A DNA stretch of 64,000 bases. Source: Actinoplanes cyaneus (GTDB taxonomy: Bacteria; Actinomycetota; Actinomycetes; Mycobacteriales; Micromonosporaceae). The stretch covers positions 62,001 to 126,000 of the forward strand of contig NZ_BOMH01000002.1 of assembly GCF_016862095.1 (NCBI RefSeq). Direction: 5' to 3'. A program made the translations under genes and the position numbers. The notes under the pieces are model-generated. The model made no database searches. It was given only the letters and a program-made list of their open reading frames with translations, and was not told where the DNA came from. This document shows, one piece after another, positions 25,774-34,706 of this stretch. Positions within the stretch are counted from its first letter, which is position 1. Every line of letters starts with the position of its first letter.

Positions 25774-27236
25774 AGCGGCTGACGACCGGGCTGCCGGACC
25801 TGGATTTGATCCTCGGCGGTGGCCTGCGACCTGGTTCGGTGGTGGTCCTGGCCGGGCCGCCGGGTGCGGGCAAGACGATCCTGGCACAGCAGATCTGTTT
25901 CGCCAACGCCACCGTGGAGCACAAGGCCGTCTACTACACGACCCTGTCGGAACCGCATTCCAAGCTGGTGGAGCACCTGCAGGGATTTCCGTTCTTCGAG
26001 GCTGCCGCCCTGGGGCCGAAGGTCGAGTACGTGCACCTGGGCAACATGCTGCGTGGCACCAGCGCGAACGATCTCGAACCGATGATCAACGAGGTGGTCC
26101 GCAAGTCCCTTGACGATCAGCCGGTGCTGGTGGTGATCGACAGCGTCAAGATGCTGCGCGACTTCGTCAGCGACCACGCCCTGCGGATGGCGCTCTACGA
26201 CCTGACCAGCCGCGTCGCGCACAGCAAAGCCGTCCTGCTGCTGCTGGGCGAGTACACCCCCAAGGAGATGAAGAGCGGGGCGGAGTTCTCCCTGGCCGAC
26301 GGTGTCCTCCAGCTATCACACAAGCGCCGCGACCCGGTCGACCGGCGCGGCCTGCGGGTGATCAAGATGCGCGGCGCCTCCCATCTGGGCGGCGCCCACA
26401 CGGTGCACATCACCGACGACGGTTTCCAGGTGTATCCACGCGTCGAGTCGTTTCTCACGGCAGAGGTGCCCCCGACCAGCGGGCGAATCCCCACCGGGAT
26501 CCCCGGCCTGGACGCGTTGATGGCCGGTGGCATACCGGAAAGTGACGCCACCCTCGTCCTGGGACCCTCCGGCGCGGGTAAGACCATCGGCTGTCTGCGT
26601 TTCGTCGCCGAAGGCCTGGCCCGAGGCGAGCGATGCCTCTACATCACCTTCCAGGACACCGCAGATCAGCTCGTCGGCATGGCCGGCAAGTTCGGGTGGG
26701 ACTTCGCCACCGCCCGCACCAGCGGTCAGCTGGGCATCTCTCACGTGCCGGTCGGCAACCTCGACCTCGACGTCGTAACCTCAGTGATCCGCCACGGCCT
26801 CGCCGACGGCGCCACGACCCGCATCGTGATCGACAGCCTCGCCGAAATGGTCCAGGCCGCCCGGGAAACCCACCGGTTCCCCGCCTACCTACGCAGCATC
26901 ATCGGCGTCATCCGCGCCGCCGGCGCCAACCTCTGGGTCACCAGCGAGACCCGCACGTTCGGACCCATGGAAGAACCCCTGGCCGGGCTCATGTTCCTGT
27001 TCTACAACGTGCTCCAGATCCGCTACATCGAACACTGCACCGACACCGGCCGGACCATCAACGTGTTCAAGATGCGCAACAGCCACCACGACAACAGCAT
27101 GTACGCCTGCCACATCACCGACGACGGCGTCACCGTCGGCGACAAAATCGACCACCTCACCGGAATACTCGGCTGGAGCGTCCTACGCGACTGCCCCACC
27201 ACCTCAGGACACGACCAGACCCAAGCACCGGGCTGA
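25770..27236 (+). CDS. Two-domain KaiC-like ATPase
   Basis: The product is 488 aa. Two RecA/KaiC domains are joined in tandem. Domain 1 has Walker A GPPGAGKT at residues 29-36 and Walker B VLVVIDS; domain 2 has GPSGAGKT at 265-272 and RIVIDSL. The C-terminus INVFKMRNSHHDNSMY resembles the KaiC C-terminal segment KMR-S-HD. The paired catalytic glutamates after each Walker A of cyanobacterial KaiC appear changed (LSEP in domain 1, FQDT in domain 2), so activity may differ. Such proteins are usually hexameric signalling ATPases. No kaiA or kaiB gene is adjacent. Confidence 0.88.
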   Translation: MKRLTTGLPDLDLILGGGLRPGSVVVLAGPPGAGKTILAQQICFANATVEHKAVYYTTLSEPHSKLVEHLQGFPFFEAAALGPKVEYVHLGNMLRGTSANDLEPMINEVVRKSLDDQPVLVVIDSVKMLRDFVSDHALRMALYDLTSRVAHSKAVLLLLGEYTPKEMKSGAEFSLADGVLQLSHKRRDPVDRRGLRVIKMRGASHLGGAHTVHITDDGFQVYPRVESFLTAEVPPTSGRIPTGIPGLDALMAGGIPESDATLVLGPSGAGKTIGCLRFVAEGLARGERCLYITFQDTADQLVGMAGKFGWDFATARTSGQLGISHVPVGNLDLDVVTSVIRHGLADGATTRIVIDSLAEMVQAARETHRFPAYLRSIIGVIRAAGANLWVTSETRTFGPMEEPLAGLMFLFYNVLQIRYIEHCTDTGRTINVFKMRNSHHDNSMYACHITDDGVTVGDKIDHLTGILGWSVLRDCPTTSGHDQTQAPG

Positions 27237-27568
27237 ACACCGCATCGGTACCGACGCCCTACCCGGCGGCTCGCCTAAGCCCCGGGAGCCCTGGACCCCT
27301 CTCTACCAACATGCCTGGTGTCGAAGATGGCGATCGGCGTGGCTGCGTCCACGGGTGAGGCGGACGCGGCAATGGTGCTGACGACAGGCCGGCTCGCGCA
27401 GGAACGTGACCGGCTTGTCGACGAGCGGCAGCAACGCGCCAGTGAGCACCACCGGTGGGAGGACATCGGGAGGACGTGGCCGACGCCCGTGAAACGTGCT
27501 CTCGGATCAACCGGCTCCAGATGGTAAACCAATGCATCCGTTGCCAGACTGAGTATCGGACATTACGG
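27237..27568. other. Intergenic region between KaiC-like and kinase genes
   Basis: This stretch has no convincing gene. A 69-codon frame at 27318-27527 encodes a polar, charge-rich helix (LAQERDRLVDERQQRASEHH). It could be a remnant or a small coiled-coil protein, but there is no clear ribosome site. Confidence 0.35.
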
Positions 27569-27650
27569 GTACGCTGAGCGTGACAGCGTCGATCGATCGC
27601 CTTCCGGGCATGGCGCGGCCACCAGCCGAGACCCCTGCTGGGGGTGTGTG
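27569..27650 (+). repeat. Conserved leader of histidine kinase 1
   Basis: About 80 bp immediately before kinase 1 match 30875-30954 before kinase 2, including TGACAGCGTCGATCGA and CTTCCGGGCATGGCGCGGCC. The duplication therefore took promoter and leader with the gene. Conservation in non-coding sequence suggests a regulatory role. Confidence 0.75.
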
Positions 27651-29276
27651 ATGACGCACGACGCATCCGAGAAGGTCAATGAGACCGCCGGTGTGGTGGG
27701 GCAGGCGCAGGCCGTGCTCGCGGTGGCGCTGCAGGCGTATATCGCCATCGACACCGACGGCCGGGTGAAGGGCTGGAACCCCGCCGCCGAGCGGATTTTC
27801 GGCTATACCCCCGCGCAAGCCTGTAAACGCGATGTCGCCGATCTGATCGTCCCGGCCCGGTTGCGTGACGCGCACCGCGCCGGCCTGGCCCGCCTCGTCG
27901 TCGGTGGCCCCGGGCGGCGGCTGGGGCAGCAGATGCAGCTGAGCGCGTTGCACCGCGACGGCCACGAGTTCCCGATCGAGCTTGCCCTGACCGTCACCGA
28001 GGAACCGGGTGGGCGGATGTTCCATGCCTTCGCCCACGACGTCACCACCGCGCGCCGGGCCGCCCGGTTTGCCGACATCGAAGCCGCCATCGCCCTGGGA
28101 ATGGCCGAGGCCGACTCCAGCACGGTCGCCGCGCGGCGGGTGGTTGACGCCCTGGGCGTGAAGATGGGCTGGGCGGTCGTGGAGCTGTGGCTGGTCGACG
28201 AGGACCGGCAGCTGCTGACCTGCGCGGCCCGGCACACCGAACCGGGTCGGCGGCTGGGTGACTTCGCCCTCAGCGACCTGGAGTTCGGGGTGGCGCTGCC
28301 CGGCCGGGTCTGCGCCGACGGCGCGGCGCGGTGGATTCCTGACCTGTCGGCTGACGGGGCGTCGCTGCGCAGCGTCGCCGCCGCCCGCCTCGGGCTGCAC
28401 GTCGCCGTCGGCGTGCCGCTGTCCACCGGCCGGCACACCCTGGGCGCGTTGTGTGTGTACGGCGACCGCGTCGAGGACCCCGAGGACACCGTGCTCGGGC
28501 TGCTCAGCGGGTTGGCCGCGCACGTCGGGCAGTACCTCGAACGCCGCCGGGCCGAAGAACTCACCGTGGAACTGGCCCGCACCAAAGACGAATTCCTCGC
28601 CATGGTCACGCACGAACTCCGCAACCCGCTGGCGGTGATCGCCAGCACCGTCTCGCTGTTCGGCGAGGAACTCGACGACCTCACCGGTGAGCAGCAACGC
28701 CAATACCTGCGCGTCATCGCCCGCAGCTCCCAGCGGCTGTCGGTGATGGCCGAAGACCTCCTCGACCTGGCCAGCCTGGAATCCGGGCACCTGGCCGTCG
28801 ACCTGGTCGACACCGACCTGTGCGCCATCATCACCGAAGCCGTCCACACGAACACCACCCCGGTCGCCGCGAAGCAGCTCACCATGACCGCCCATCTGCC
28901 CGACCGCCTGGATCTGCACGCCGACCCGTCCCGGCTGCGTCAGGTCGCTGACAACCTGCTGTCCAACGCCATCAAGTACACCCCGGCCGGTGGCACGATC
29001 ACCGTCACCGCCGGCCTCGACGACACCGGTCAGAAGATCGTCTGGACGGTCGCCGACACCGGTATCGGCATCCCCCGCGCCGAACGGCCCCGGCTGTTCC
29101 GCCGCTTCTACCGCGCCTCCACCGCCCTGAACAAACGCATCCCCGGCTGCGGTCTCGGCCTGGTCATCATCCGCACCATCGTCGAACGCCACCGCGGCAC
29201 CATCACCCTGGGCGAACATGCGGGCCCAGGCACCACCTTCGTGATACGCCTGCCCACCAGCGCACCCACCGGCTGA
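27651..29276 (+). CDS. PAS-GAF sensor histidine kinase 1
   Basis: The product is 541 aa and soluble, with no membrane segment. A PAS domain (about residues 15-130, GWNPAAERIFGYTPAQ) is followed by a GAF domain (about 150-300). Then come HisKA with phospho-acceptor His321 in MVTHELRNPLAV, and HATPase with DNLLSNAIKYTPAGG, DTGIGIPRAE and GLGLVI. It is probably a cytoplasmic kinase that phosphorylates the receiver protein at 25393. ATG 27651 is used; GTG 27648 is directly before it. It is a close paralogue of the kinase at 30955. Confidence 0.92.
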   Translation: MTHDASEKVNETAGVVGQAQAVLAVALQAYIAIDTDGRVKGWNPAAERIFGYTPAQACKRDVADLIVPARLRDAHRAGLARLVVGGPGRRLGQQMQLSALHRDGHEFPIELALTVTEEPGGRMFHAFAHDVTTARRAARFADIEAAIALGMAEADSSTVAARRVVDALGVKMGWAVVELWLVDEDRQLLTCAARHTEPGRRLGDFALSDLEFGVALPGRVCADGAARWIPDLSADGASLRSVAAARLGLHVAVGVPLSTGRHTLGALCVYGDRVEDPEDTVLGLLSGLAAHVGQYLERRRAEELTVELARTKDEFLAMVTHELRNPLAVIASTVSLFGEELDDLTGEQQRQYLRVIARSSQRLSVMAEDLLDLASLESGHLAVDLVDTDLCAIITEAVHTNTTPVAAKQLTMTAHLPDRLDLHADPSRLRQVADNLLSNAIKYTPAGGTITVTAGLDDTGQKIVWTVADTGIGIPRAERPRLFRRFYRASTALNKRIPGCGLGLVIIRTIVERHRGTITLGEHAGPGTTFVIRLPTSAPTG

Positions 29277-29703
29277 CCGGTCAATCCCCTCGGCACGCGC
29301 GCCGCTGGTGAGCCCATCTGCCCGGTGCGCCCCGGGCCCGGCACGGACCGGGCCTGAGCGAACCAACCCGCAATCGCCGAGGTTCGGGACGACGATGGGG
29401 TCGTGGGCCTGCCAAGGAAACCGGACCGAGGTCAACTCCAACCCGCGCTGCCGCGCCTCGGCCACCATCGCGGCCGCCGCGGTCTGCTCCGGCGACAGCC
29501 TTCGGCTCTCGCCCCCGGGGCTTCTTCCGTGGACTCAACGATCCTCGAAGTCATTACTCAGTGCCCATCCCACGGTCTCAAATCCGGCGAATCGGGCCAG
29601 AAACACCGTTGTCCGTGGTACAGCCCCGAAGCCTTGGGCGGACGCGGGTGTGGTTGGCCCGGTGCAACGCGGTCGCGTCGTCGGCCCACGCCTGCACCGG
29701 CGT

Positions 29704-29790
29704 CCACTCTGCGTCCGGGATCGGCCGCTCGTCCTGCCGGACCGACAGCGAGCAGTGCCACACCGTCTTGTCCTCACCGACCGACCCGGC
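29704..29790 (-). pseudogene. Relaxase (mobilisation protein) remnant
   Basis: The minus-strand frame reads AGSVGEDKTVWHCSLSVRQ followed by DERPIPDAEW, similar to the His-containing segment of actinobacterial relaxases (VWHCSL...DAEW). The flanks lose similarity. Another coding-like minus-strand fragment, SPEQTAAAAMVAEARQRGLE, lies near 29430-29490. The 646-bp stretch 29277-29922 has no intact gene and seems to be debris of a mobilisable element. Confidence 0.45.
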
Positions 29791-29922
29791 AGCGATAGGG
29801 GAACGTTCAACGGACGCCGGGCGTCACGACTCACCGATGGCATCGGCCGGCGCCTTGCGCGTCTCAAATGAGGTGTCCGGAGATTTGTCCGGTGAGCGGG
29901 GGTCATCCGTTACGCTTGCTGG

Positions 29923-30516
29923 GTGACCGCCGCGCTGATCGGGTACGCCCGCTGTTCCACCGTCGCGCAGGACCTCGAAGCGAACCGGCAGATCCTGCTG
30001 GACCTCGGCGTGAGTACCGATCAGATCTACCTCGACCGCGGCTACTCCGGCACCAACCGCGCCCGGCCAGCACTTGATCAAGCGGTGGCCGCCGTCCGGC
30101 CCGGCGACACCCTGGTGGTTCCCAAGCTCGACCGGTTGGCCCGATCCGTGCCTGACGCCCGGCAGATCGCTGACTCGCTCGCGGCCCGCCGGGTCCGGCT
30201 GCAGCTGGGCACGATGATCTACGACCCGACCGACCCGATGGGCAAGACGTTCTTCAACATCTTGGCGACTTTCGCCGAGTTCGAGGTTGACCTGCTGCGC
30301 CTGCGCACCCGCGAAGGCATGGCCGTCGCCAAAGCCAAGGGCAAGCTCAAGGGTCGCGTGCCGAAACTGTCCCCCACCCGGCAGGCGCACCTGCTCAAGC
30401 TGCACGCCGCCGGCGAGCACACCATCGCCGAACTGGCCGAGTTGTTCGAGGTCTCCCGGCCGACGGTGTACCGGGCCCTCGACCGCGCCGCCGCGAGCGC
30501 CGAACCGGCGGCGTGA
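29923..30516 (+). CDS. Serine recombinase (resolvase/invertase)
   Basis: The product is 197 aa from a GTG start. The resolvase catalytic domain carries the nucleophile Ser in YARCSTVAQD, then LDRGYSGTNRARP and VPKLDRLARS with active-site Arg residues. The C-terminus has a Hin-type HTH (HTIAELAELFEVSRPTVYRAL). The length fits Tn3-resolvase/Hin enzymes. It lies between the two kinase paralogues beside a relaxase relic, so it probably came with a mobile element. No res or hix site was identified. Confidence 0.9.
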   Translation: MTAALIGYARCSTVAQDLEANRQILLDLGVSTDQIYLDRGYSGTNRARPALDQAVAAVRPGDTLVVPKLDRLARSVPDARQIADSLAARRVRLQLGTMIYDPTDPMGKTFFNILATFAEFEVDLLRLRTREGMAVAKAKGKLKGRVPKLSPTRQAHLLKLHAAGEHTIAELAELFEVSRPTVYRALDRAAASAEPAA

Positions 30517-30874
30517 TCGGCCGCACTGATCATTGCGTCAGCGGCGCCGGGCGGTTCCGCGCGTTCGGCGGCGCCCGGGCTTACCCCACCGTGCGCGAAC
30601 AACGCCTGCCCACGGTCCCCGCCGCCCTGCGCCGCGATGCCGACAGCGCTGTCACGCAACGACAGGTGGCGACCGACCTGCAGGGTCGTGCAGATCGGCG
30701 GAGCACTAGGCACGACCACACTGTGACGCCGCGTTACGGAGCATGTAACGTTTAGGCCCCCTTTTTCGGACAACGCGTCGAACGCTTCCGTCGGAGCGCT
30801 GTTTATACAGTTCAGACGGTAACGGGATGCCCCACGCATGTGTCCGTCGAGGGCCCGCTTATCGTACGGTCGGA
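30517..30874. other. Intergenic region after resolvase
   Basis: No supported gene is visible. A short open frame at 30513-30755 is not coding-like. The 3-prime part carries an AT-richer stretch with TTTATACAGTTCAGACGG that could hold the promoter of kinase 2. Confidence 0.35.
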
Positions 30875-30954
30875 GTACGCTAGAGCTTGACAGCGTCGAT
30901 CGACCGCCTTCCGGGCATGGCGCGGCCACCGAGCCGAGGCCCCTGGGGTGCGCG
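30875..30954 (+). repeat. Conserved leader of histidine kinase 2
   Basis: This leader is homologous to 27569-27650, with about 85% identity by eye and a few indels near the start codon. Confidence 0.75.
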
Positions 30955-32574
30955 ATGGCACAAAAAGTATTGGAAAGAGTCAATAACGTCGATGGCGTGG
31001 TTGGCCAGGCGCAGGCCGTGCTCGCGGTGGCCCTGCAGGCCTACATCGCCATCGACACCGACGGCCGGGTAAAGGGATGGAACCCCGCCGCCGAACGGAT
31101 TTTCGGCCATACCGCCGCCCAAGCCTGCGACCGTGACGTCGCCGACCTGATCATCCCCGCGGGATTTCGTGACGCGCACCGCGCCGGCCTGGCCCGCCTT
31201 GCCGCCGGTGCACCCGGCTGCCGTCTCGGACAGCAGTTGCAGCTCAGCGCCCTGCACCGCGACGGTCACGAGTTCCCGATAGAGCTGACCCTGACCGTCA
31301 CTGAGGAACCCGGCGGGCGGATGTTCCACGCCTTCGCCCACGACATCACCACCGCGCGCCGGGCCGCCCGGTTCGCCGACGTCGAGGCCGCCCTCGCCCT
31401 GGGGCTGGCCGAGGCCGACTCCAGCACCGTCGCCGCGCACCGGGTGGTCGACGCCCTCGGCGTGAAGATGGGCTGGCCCGTGGTCGAGCTGTGGCTGGTC
31501 GACGACCAGCGGCAGATGCTCACCTGCGCGGCCCGCCACACCGGGCCCGGCTGGCGGCTGGGTGACTTCGCCCTCGCCGAGCTGGAACCCGGCGTCGGGC
31601 TGCCTGGCAGGGTCTGCGCCGGCGGCGTTCCGCGATGGATTCCGGATCTCGGCTCGGACGGGGTGTCACTGCGCAGCGTGAGCGCCGCGCGTGTGGGGCT
31701 ACGCGTCGCCGTCGGGGTGCCGCTGTCCACCGGCCGCAACACCCTCGGTGCGCTGTGCGTCTACGGCGACCGGGTCGAAGATCCCGAAGACATCGTGCTC
31801 GGGCTGCTCGGTGGTCTCGCCGCGCACGTCGGGCAGTACCTCGAACGTCGCCGCGCCGAGGAACTCACCGTGGAACTGGCCCGCACCAAGGACGAGTTCC
31901 TGGCCATGGTCACGCACGAGCTACGCAACCCGCTGGCGGTCATCGCCAGCACGCTCTCGATGTTCGGCGAGGAACTCGACGAGCTCACCAGCGAGCAGCA
32001 ACGCGAGTACCTGCATGTCATCGCGCGCAGCTCGCAGCGACTGTCGGTGATGGCCGACGACCTGCTCGACCTGGCCAGCCTCGAATCCGGGAACCTCGCC
32101 ACGGACCCTGTGGACACCGATTTGTGCGCCATCATCGGCGACGCCGTGCAGGCCTGCACCGCATCGGCCGCCGCCAAACAGCTCACCGTGACCGTGCGGC
32201 TGCCCCACCGCCTCGACCTGCACGCCGACCCGAACCGGCTGCGTCAGGTCGCCGACAACCTGCTCTCCAACGCGATCAAGTACACCCCCGCCGGCGGCAC
32301 GATCACCATCACCGCCGGTCTGGACGACACCGCCCGGACGATCGTCTGGAGCGTCGCCGACACCGGTATCGGCATCCCCCGCACTGAACGCCCGAGGCTG
32401 TTCCGCCGCTTCTACCGCGCCTCCACCGCCCTGGGCAAACGCATCCCCGGCACAGGACTCGGCCTGGTCATCACCCGCACCATCGTCGAACGCCACCACG
32501 GCGCCATCACCCTGGCCGAGCACACCGGACCCGGGACCACCTTCGTGGTGCGGCTGCCAGCAGCCGACGCCTGA
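30955..32574 (+). CDS. PAS-GAF sensor histidine kinase 2 (paralogue)
   Basis: The product is 539 aa with the same PAS-GAF-HisKA-HATPase order as the kinase at 27651. His321 sits in the same MVTHELRNPLAV box, with intact N, G1 and G2 boxes (DNLLSNAIKYTP, DTGIGIPR, GLGLVI). Identity is very high through the kinase core and lower in the first 15 residues, the region between PAS and GAF, and the C-terminal tail. The sensor specificities may differ. The 3-prime end is partly duplicated downstream. Confidence 0.92.
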   Translation: MAQKVLERVNNVDGVVGQAQAVLAVALQAYIAIDTDGRVKGWNPAAERIFGHTAAQACDRDVADLIIPAGFRDAHRAGLARLAAGAPGCRLGQQLQLSALHRDGHEFPIELTLTVTEEPGGRMFHAFAHDITTARRAARFADVEAALALGLAEADSSTVAAHRVVDALGVKMGWPVVELWLVDDQRQMLTCAARHTGPGWRLGDFALAELEPGVGLPGRVCAGGVPRWIPDLGSDGVSLRSVSAARVGLRVAVGVPLSTGRNTLGALCVYGDRVEDPEDIVLGLLGGLAAHVGQYLERRRAEELTVELARTKDEFLAMVTHELRNPLAVIASTLSMFGEELDELTSEQQREYLHVIARSSQRLSVMADDLLDLASLESGNLATDPVDTDLCAIIGDAVQACTASAAAKQLTVTVRLPHRLDLHADPNRLRQVADNLLSNAIKYTPAGGTITITAGLDDTARTIVWSVADTGIGIPRTERPRLFRRFYRASTALGKRIPGTGLGLVITRTIVERHHGAITLAEHTGPGTTFVVRLPAADA

Positions 32575-33088
32575 CCTCGTCAGCACTCCAGCACCGAAAC
32601 GACGTCCGGTCGAACCCGACCGGCAGGTCCAGCGCTGACCGCAGGACCCGGTAGCGCCCGCATCACCGACCGCGGCCGGCACCCTGCCGACACCGCCACC
32701 ACAGGCATGCCCGCCACCGGGCACTAAGCCACCCGTTCCTCGGCCACGAACGCGAAGGAGGCCCCATGACCAGTGCATAAAACGTCGTACGTCACCACGG
32801 CACCATCATCCTGGCCTGGCACAGCGGACCCGGGTCCACTTTCCTGGTGGGACTGTCCCAGCACGGCAGCCGGCGCCTGACCTGTCAGCCCCACCGTAAG
32901 GACCGGCACCGCAACATCGCCGGTCGGCCAAACCCGCCAGCGGGTCCGCGCTAACCGCAGGATCCGGTAGAGCGCCTGCACCACCGACCGCGGCCGGCGC
33001 CCTGCCGACGCCGCCACCACAAGCGTGCCCACCACCGGGTGCAAAGCCGCCCATTCCTCGACCACGAACGTGAAGGAGCCCACGTGAC
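32491..33088 (+). repeat. Tandem duplication of about 290 bp
   Basis: Unit A (about 32491-32775) runs from the last 80 bp of kinase 2 through its trailer to an ATG that begins a 4-codon stub (MTSA-stop). Unit B (about 32785-33088) repeats all three parts with roughly 80% identity: a broken kinase tail (HHGTIILAWHSGPGSTFLV), the trailer, and the start of the intact 87-aa gene. Confidence 0.85.
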
Positions 33089-33347
33089 CACTGCGCGATT
33101 CGACTACAACCGGACGGCCCGCAAGAACATGCTCAGTGCCCTCACCGAAGCTGTCGGCGCCGAGGCCGCCACGGTACTGACCAACCTCGCTTTCAGGAGC
33201 CTGGACCAGCGACGTGCCGCCAGCGCGGAGGAACTCATCAAGATGGCGGACTACCTCATGGAGCTGGGGAACCTGGTCCGTGGCGCCGCGCGGTCGCAGA
33301 AGGTCGAGGCCGTCACCTACCGGGCCTTGTTCGCTGCAGTGGACTGA
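33084..33347 (+). CDS. Small helical protein of the KaiC/kinase cluster (87 aa)
   Basis: GTG 33084 follows GAAGGAG. The product is predicted to be almost entirely helical, with charged and alanine-rich stretches (AVGAEAATVLTNLAFRSLDQ, EELIKMADYLMELGNLV). It has no Cys, signal or membrane segment and no recognised family. It is not KaiB-like, as it lacks the thioredoxin-type start. Its position downstream of kinase 2, and an abortive duplicate of its start, suggest it belongs to the module. Confidence 0.65.
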   Translation: MTTARFDYNRTARKNMLSALTEAVGAEAATVLTNLAFRSLDQRRAASAEELIKMADYLMELGNLVRGAARSQKVEAVTYRALFAAVD

Positions 33348-33426
33348 TCCGCGCGCACTGCCACGTCCACAAACATCGTCATCACCCGCCGACGCCGGTC
33401 TTCGACGTTCCCCGAGGCGCCGACGC

Positions 33427-33449
33427 GCCCCGCACGAACAGTGCGGGGC
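33427..33449 (+). terminator. Hairpin terminator after the small gene
   Basis: GCCCCGCAC and GTGCGGGGC are perfect 9-bp arms around GAACA, 80 bp after the 87-aa gene. It probably ends the kinase-cluster transcript. There is no long T-tract. Confidence 0.6.
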
Positions 33450-33620
33450 TTCCCACGACTTCTGCAAGGCATAGACGTCCACTTGCACAACGACCTTTTC
33501 GGAGTGTTACTGGTGCCATATACCACTGCCACAGCGCTGGGATTCGACGATCGCCCGCAGGTCCGGCAAAGGCCTCCGGCACGACCCGTCCGTCGGAGCG
33601 GCGGCGCGCTGGCCACCTTG

Positions 33621-33757
33621 GTGGTCCTCGTCGTCGACGACTCGGCGCTGATGCGCCGGGCGATCAAGGAGATGTTGACCGATGCCGGCGGGTTCGAGGT
33701 GCACACCGCCCGCGACGGCCTGGACGCGCTGGAGCGACTCGGCCAGGCACCGGGCGC
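33621..33757 (+). pseudogene. Truncated CheB/CheY-like receiver
   Basis: GTG 33621 starts a typical receiver N-terminus: VVLVVDDSALMRRAIKEML, then HTARDGLDALERL. Similarity stops before the phospho-acceptor Asp and the frame enters unrelated sequence at about 33757. It is the 5-prime stump of a chemotaxis-type methylesterase or regulator gene. Confidence 0.65.
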
Positions 33758-33864
33758 GATCACGATCAGACCCTCGCGAACATCGAACCCGACCTTGAGG
33801 CCGGGCTTCCAACCGAGGCTGGCCGTGATGAGCGTCCGCCCGTCGGAAGCCAGCGATCGCGGCC

Positions 33865-34644
33865 GTGCAGTCCGACGTCCTCCTCGTCGAGCCGGAATCA
33901 GGTTCCCGGATCGGCAGCCTGCGCACGGCCGGCGCCGGCAAGCTGGCCGTCGCCGGAGACGGGACGTGGCTGGCCACCGCGATCAGCAATGTCGTGCAGG
34001 TCTGGAACGTCCAGGACCACAGCCTGCTGAGCACGATCTGCGCGACGCTGGGGTATGCCCACCCCATCGCGGCCGTGCCGGACGGCAGTTGGTTTGCCGT
34101 TGCCGACCACCGGGTGGTGTTGATCTGCGACGTCAGCGCGGGAGCCGTCGCCCGGCGGCTGGTCCGGCACAACGGCATTGTGCTCGCGCTGGCCGTCTCG
34201 GCCTACTGCAGGCACTTGCCGGATCGGGCCTGGCTTGCGGCGGGCGGCAGCAGGATCCAGATGTATCACCCGGCCGACGGGACGCAACGGACCTTCGCCG
34301 ACGGGCCGTTCGAGGTGGGCGCGCTGGCCGCCTCCCTCGACGGAACCGTACTGTTCGCGGCTGACGACCGGACCATCCGGTCGTGGAGCGTGCCCGATCG
34401 CCGCCCTCTTGCCATGCTCACCGGGCACACCGGTGTGGTCCGGGATCTCGCGGTGTCACCGGACAGCGGCCTGCTCTCCTCGGTCTCCGGCAACGGGGAG
34501 TTGCTCGTCTGGCGCGACGGCGAGCCGATCGCCACCATGCGCGTCGACGCGCAGCTCACCTCCTGCCTCTGGCAGAGTCGGGATGTCCTGGTCATCGGCG
34601 GTTCCCGGGGAACGTTCACCTTCCAGGTCGTCAGCGAACCTTGA
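33865..34644 (+). CDS. WD40-like beta-propeller protein, possibly 5-prime truncated
   Basis: The product is 259 aa from a GTG with no clear ribosome site. It contains four to five degenerate WD40 blades, for example NVVQVWNVQDHSLL, RTIRSWSVPDRRPL and TGHTGVVRDLAVSPDSGLL. The C-terminal blade resembles the last repeats of NB-ARC/WD40 or kinase/WD40 proteins of actinobacteria. Because a truncated receiver gene abuts it, it is probably the surviving 3-prime portion of a larger propeller gene. It may not be expressed. Confidence 0.6.
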   Translation: MQSDVLLVEPESGSRIGSLRTAGAGKLAVAGDGTWLATAISNVVQVWNVQDHSLLSTICATLGYAHPIAAVPDGSWFAVADHRVVLICDVSAGAVARRLVRHNGIVLALAVSAYCRHLPDRAWLAAGGSRIQMYHPADGTQRTFADGPFEVGALAASLDGTVLFAADDRTIRSWSVPDRRPLAMLTGHTGVVRDLAVSPDSGLLSSVSGNGELLVWRDGEPIATMRVDAQLTSCLWQSRDVLVIGGSRGTFTFQVVSEP

Positions 34645-34706
34645 GGACAGCACTAGGCGAACCGGCAAAATCCGTTGACGGCGGGCAGGGCAGGTCCGAG
34701 GGTTCG

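Noticed and set aside
27507..29468. 653-codon minus-strand open frame opposite kinase 1
   Set aside because: It is antisense to an intact histidine kinase and has no motif of its own, apart from a short relic at its 5-prime end beyond the kinase.
33084..33347. The 87-aa protein as KaiB
   Set aside because: It lacks the KaiB beta-strand start and is predicted all-helical.
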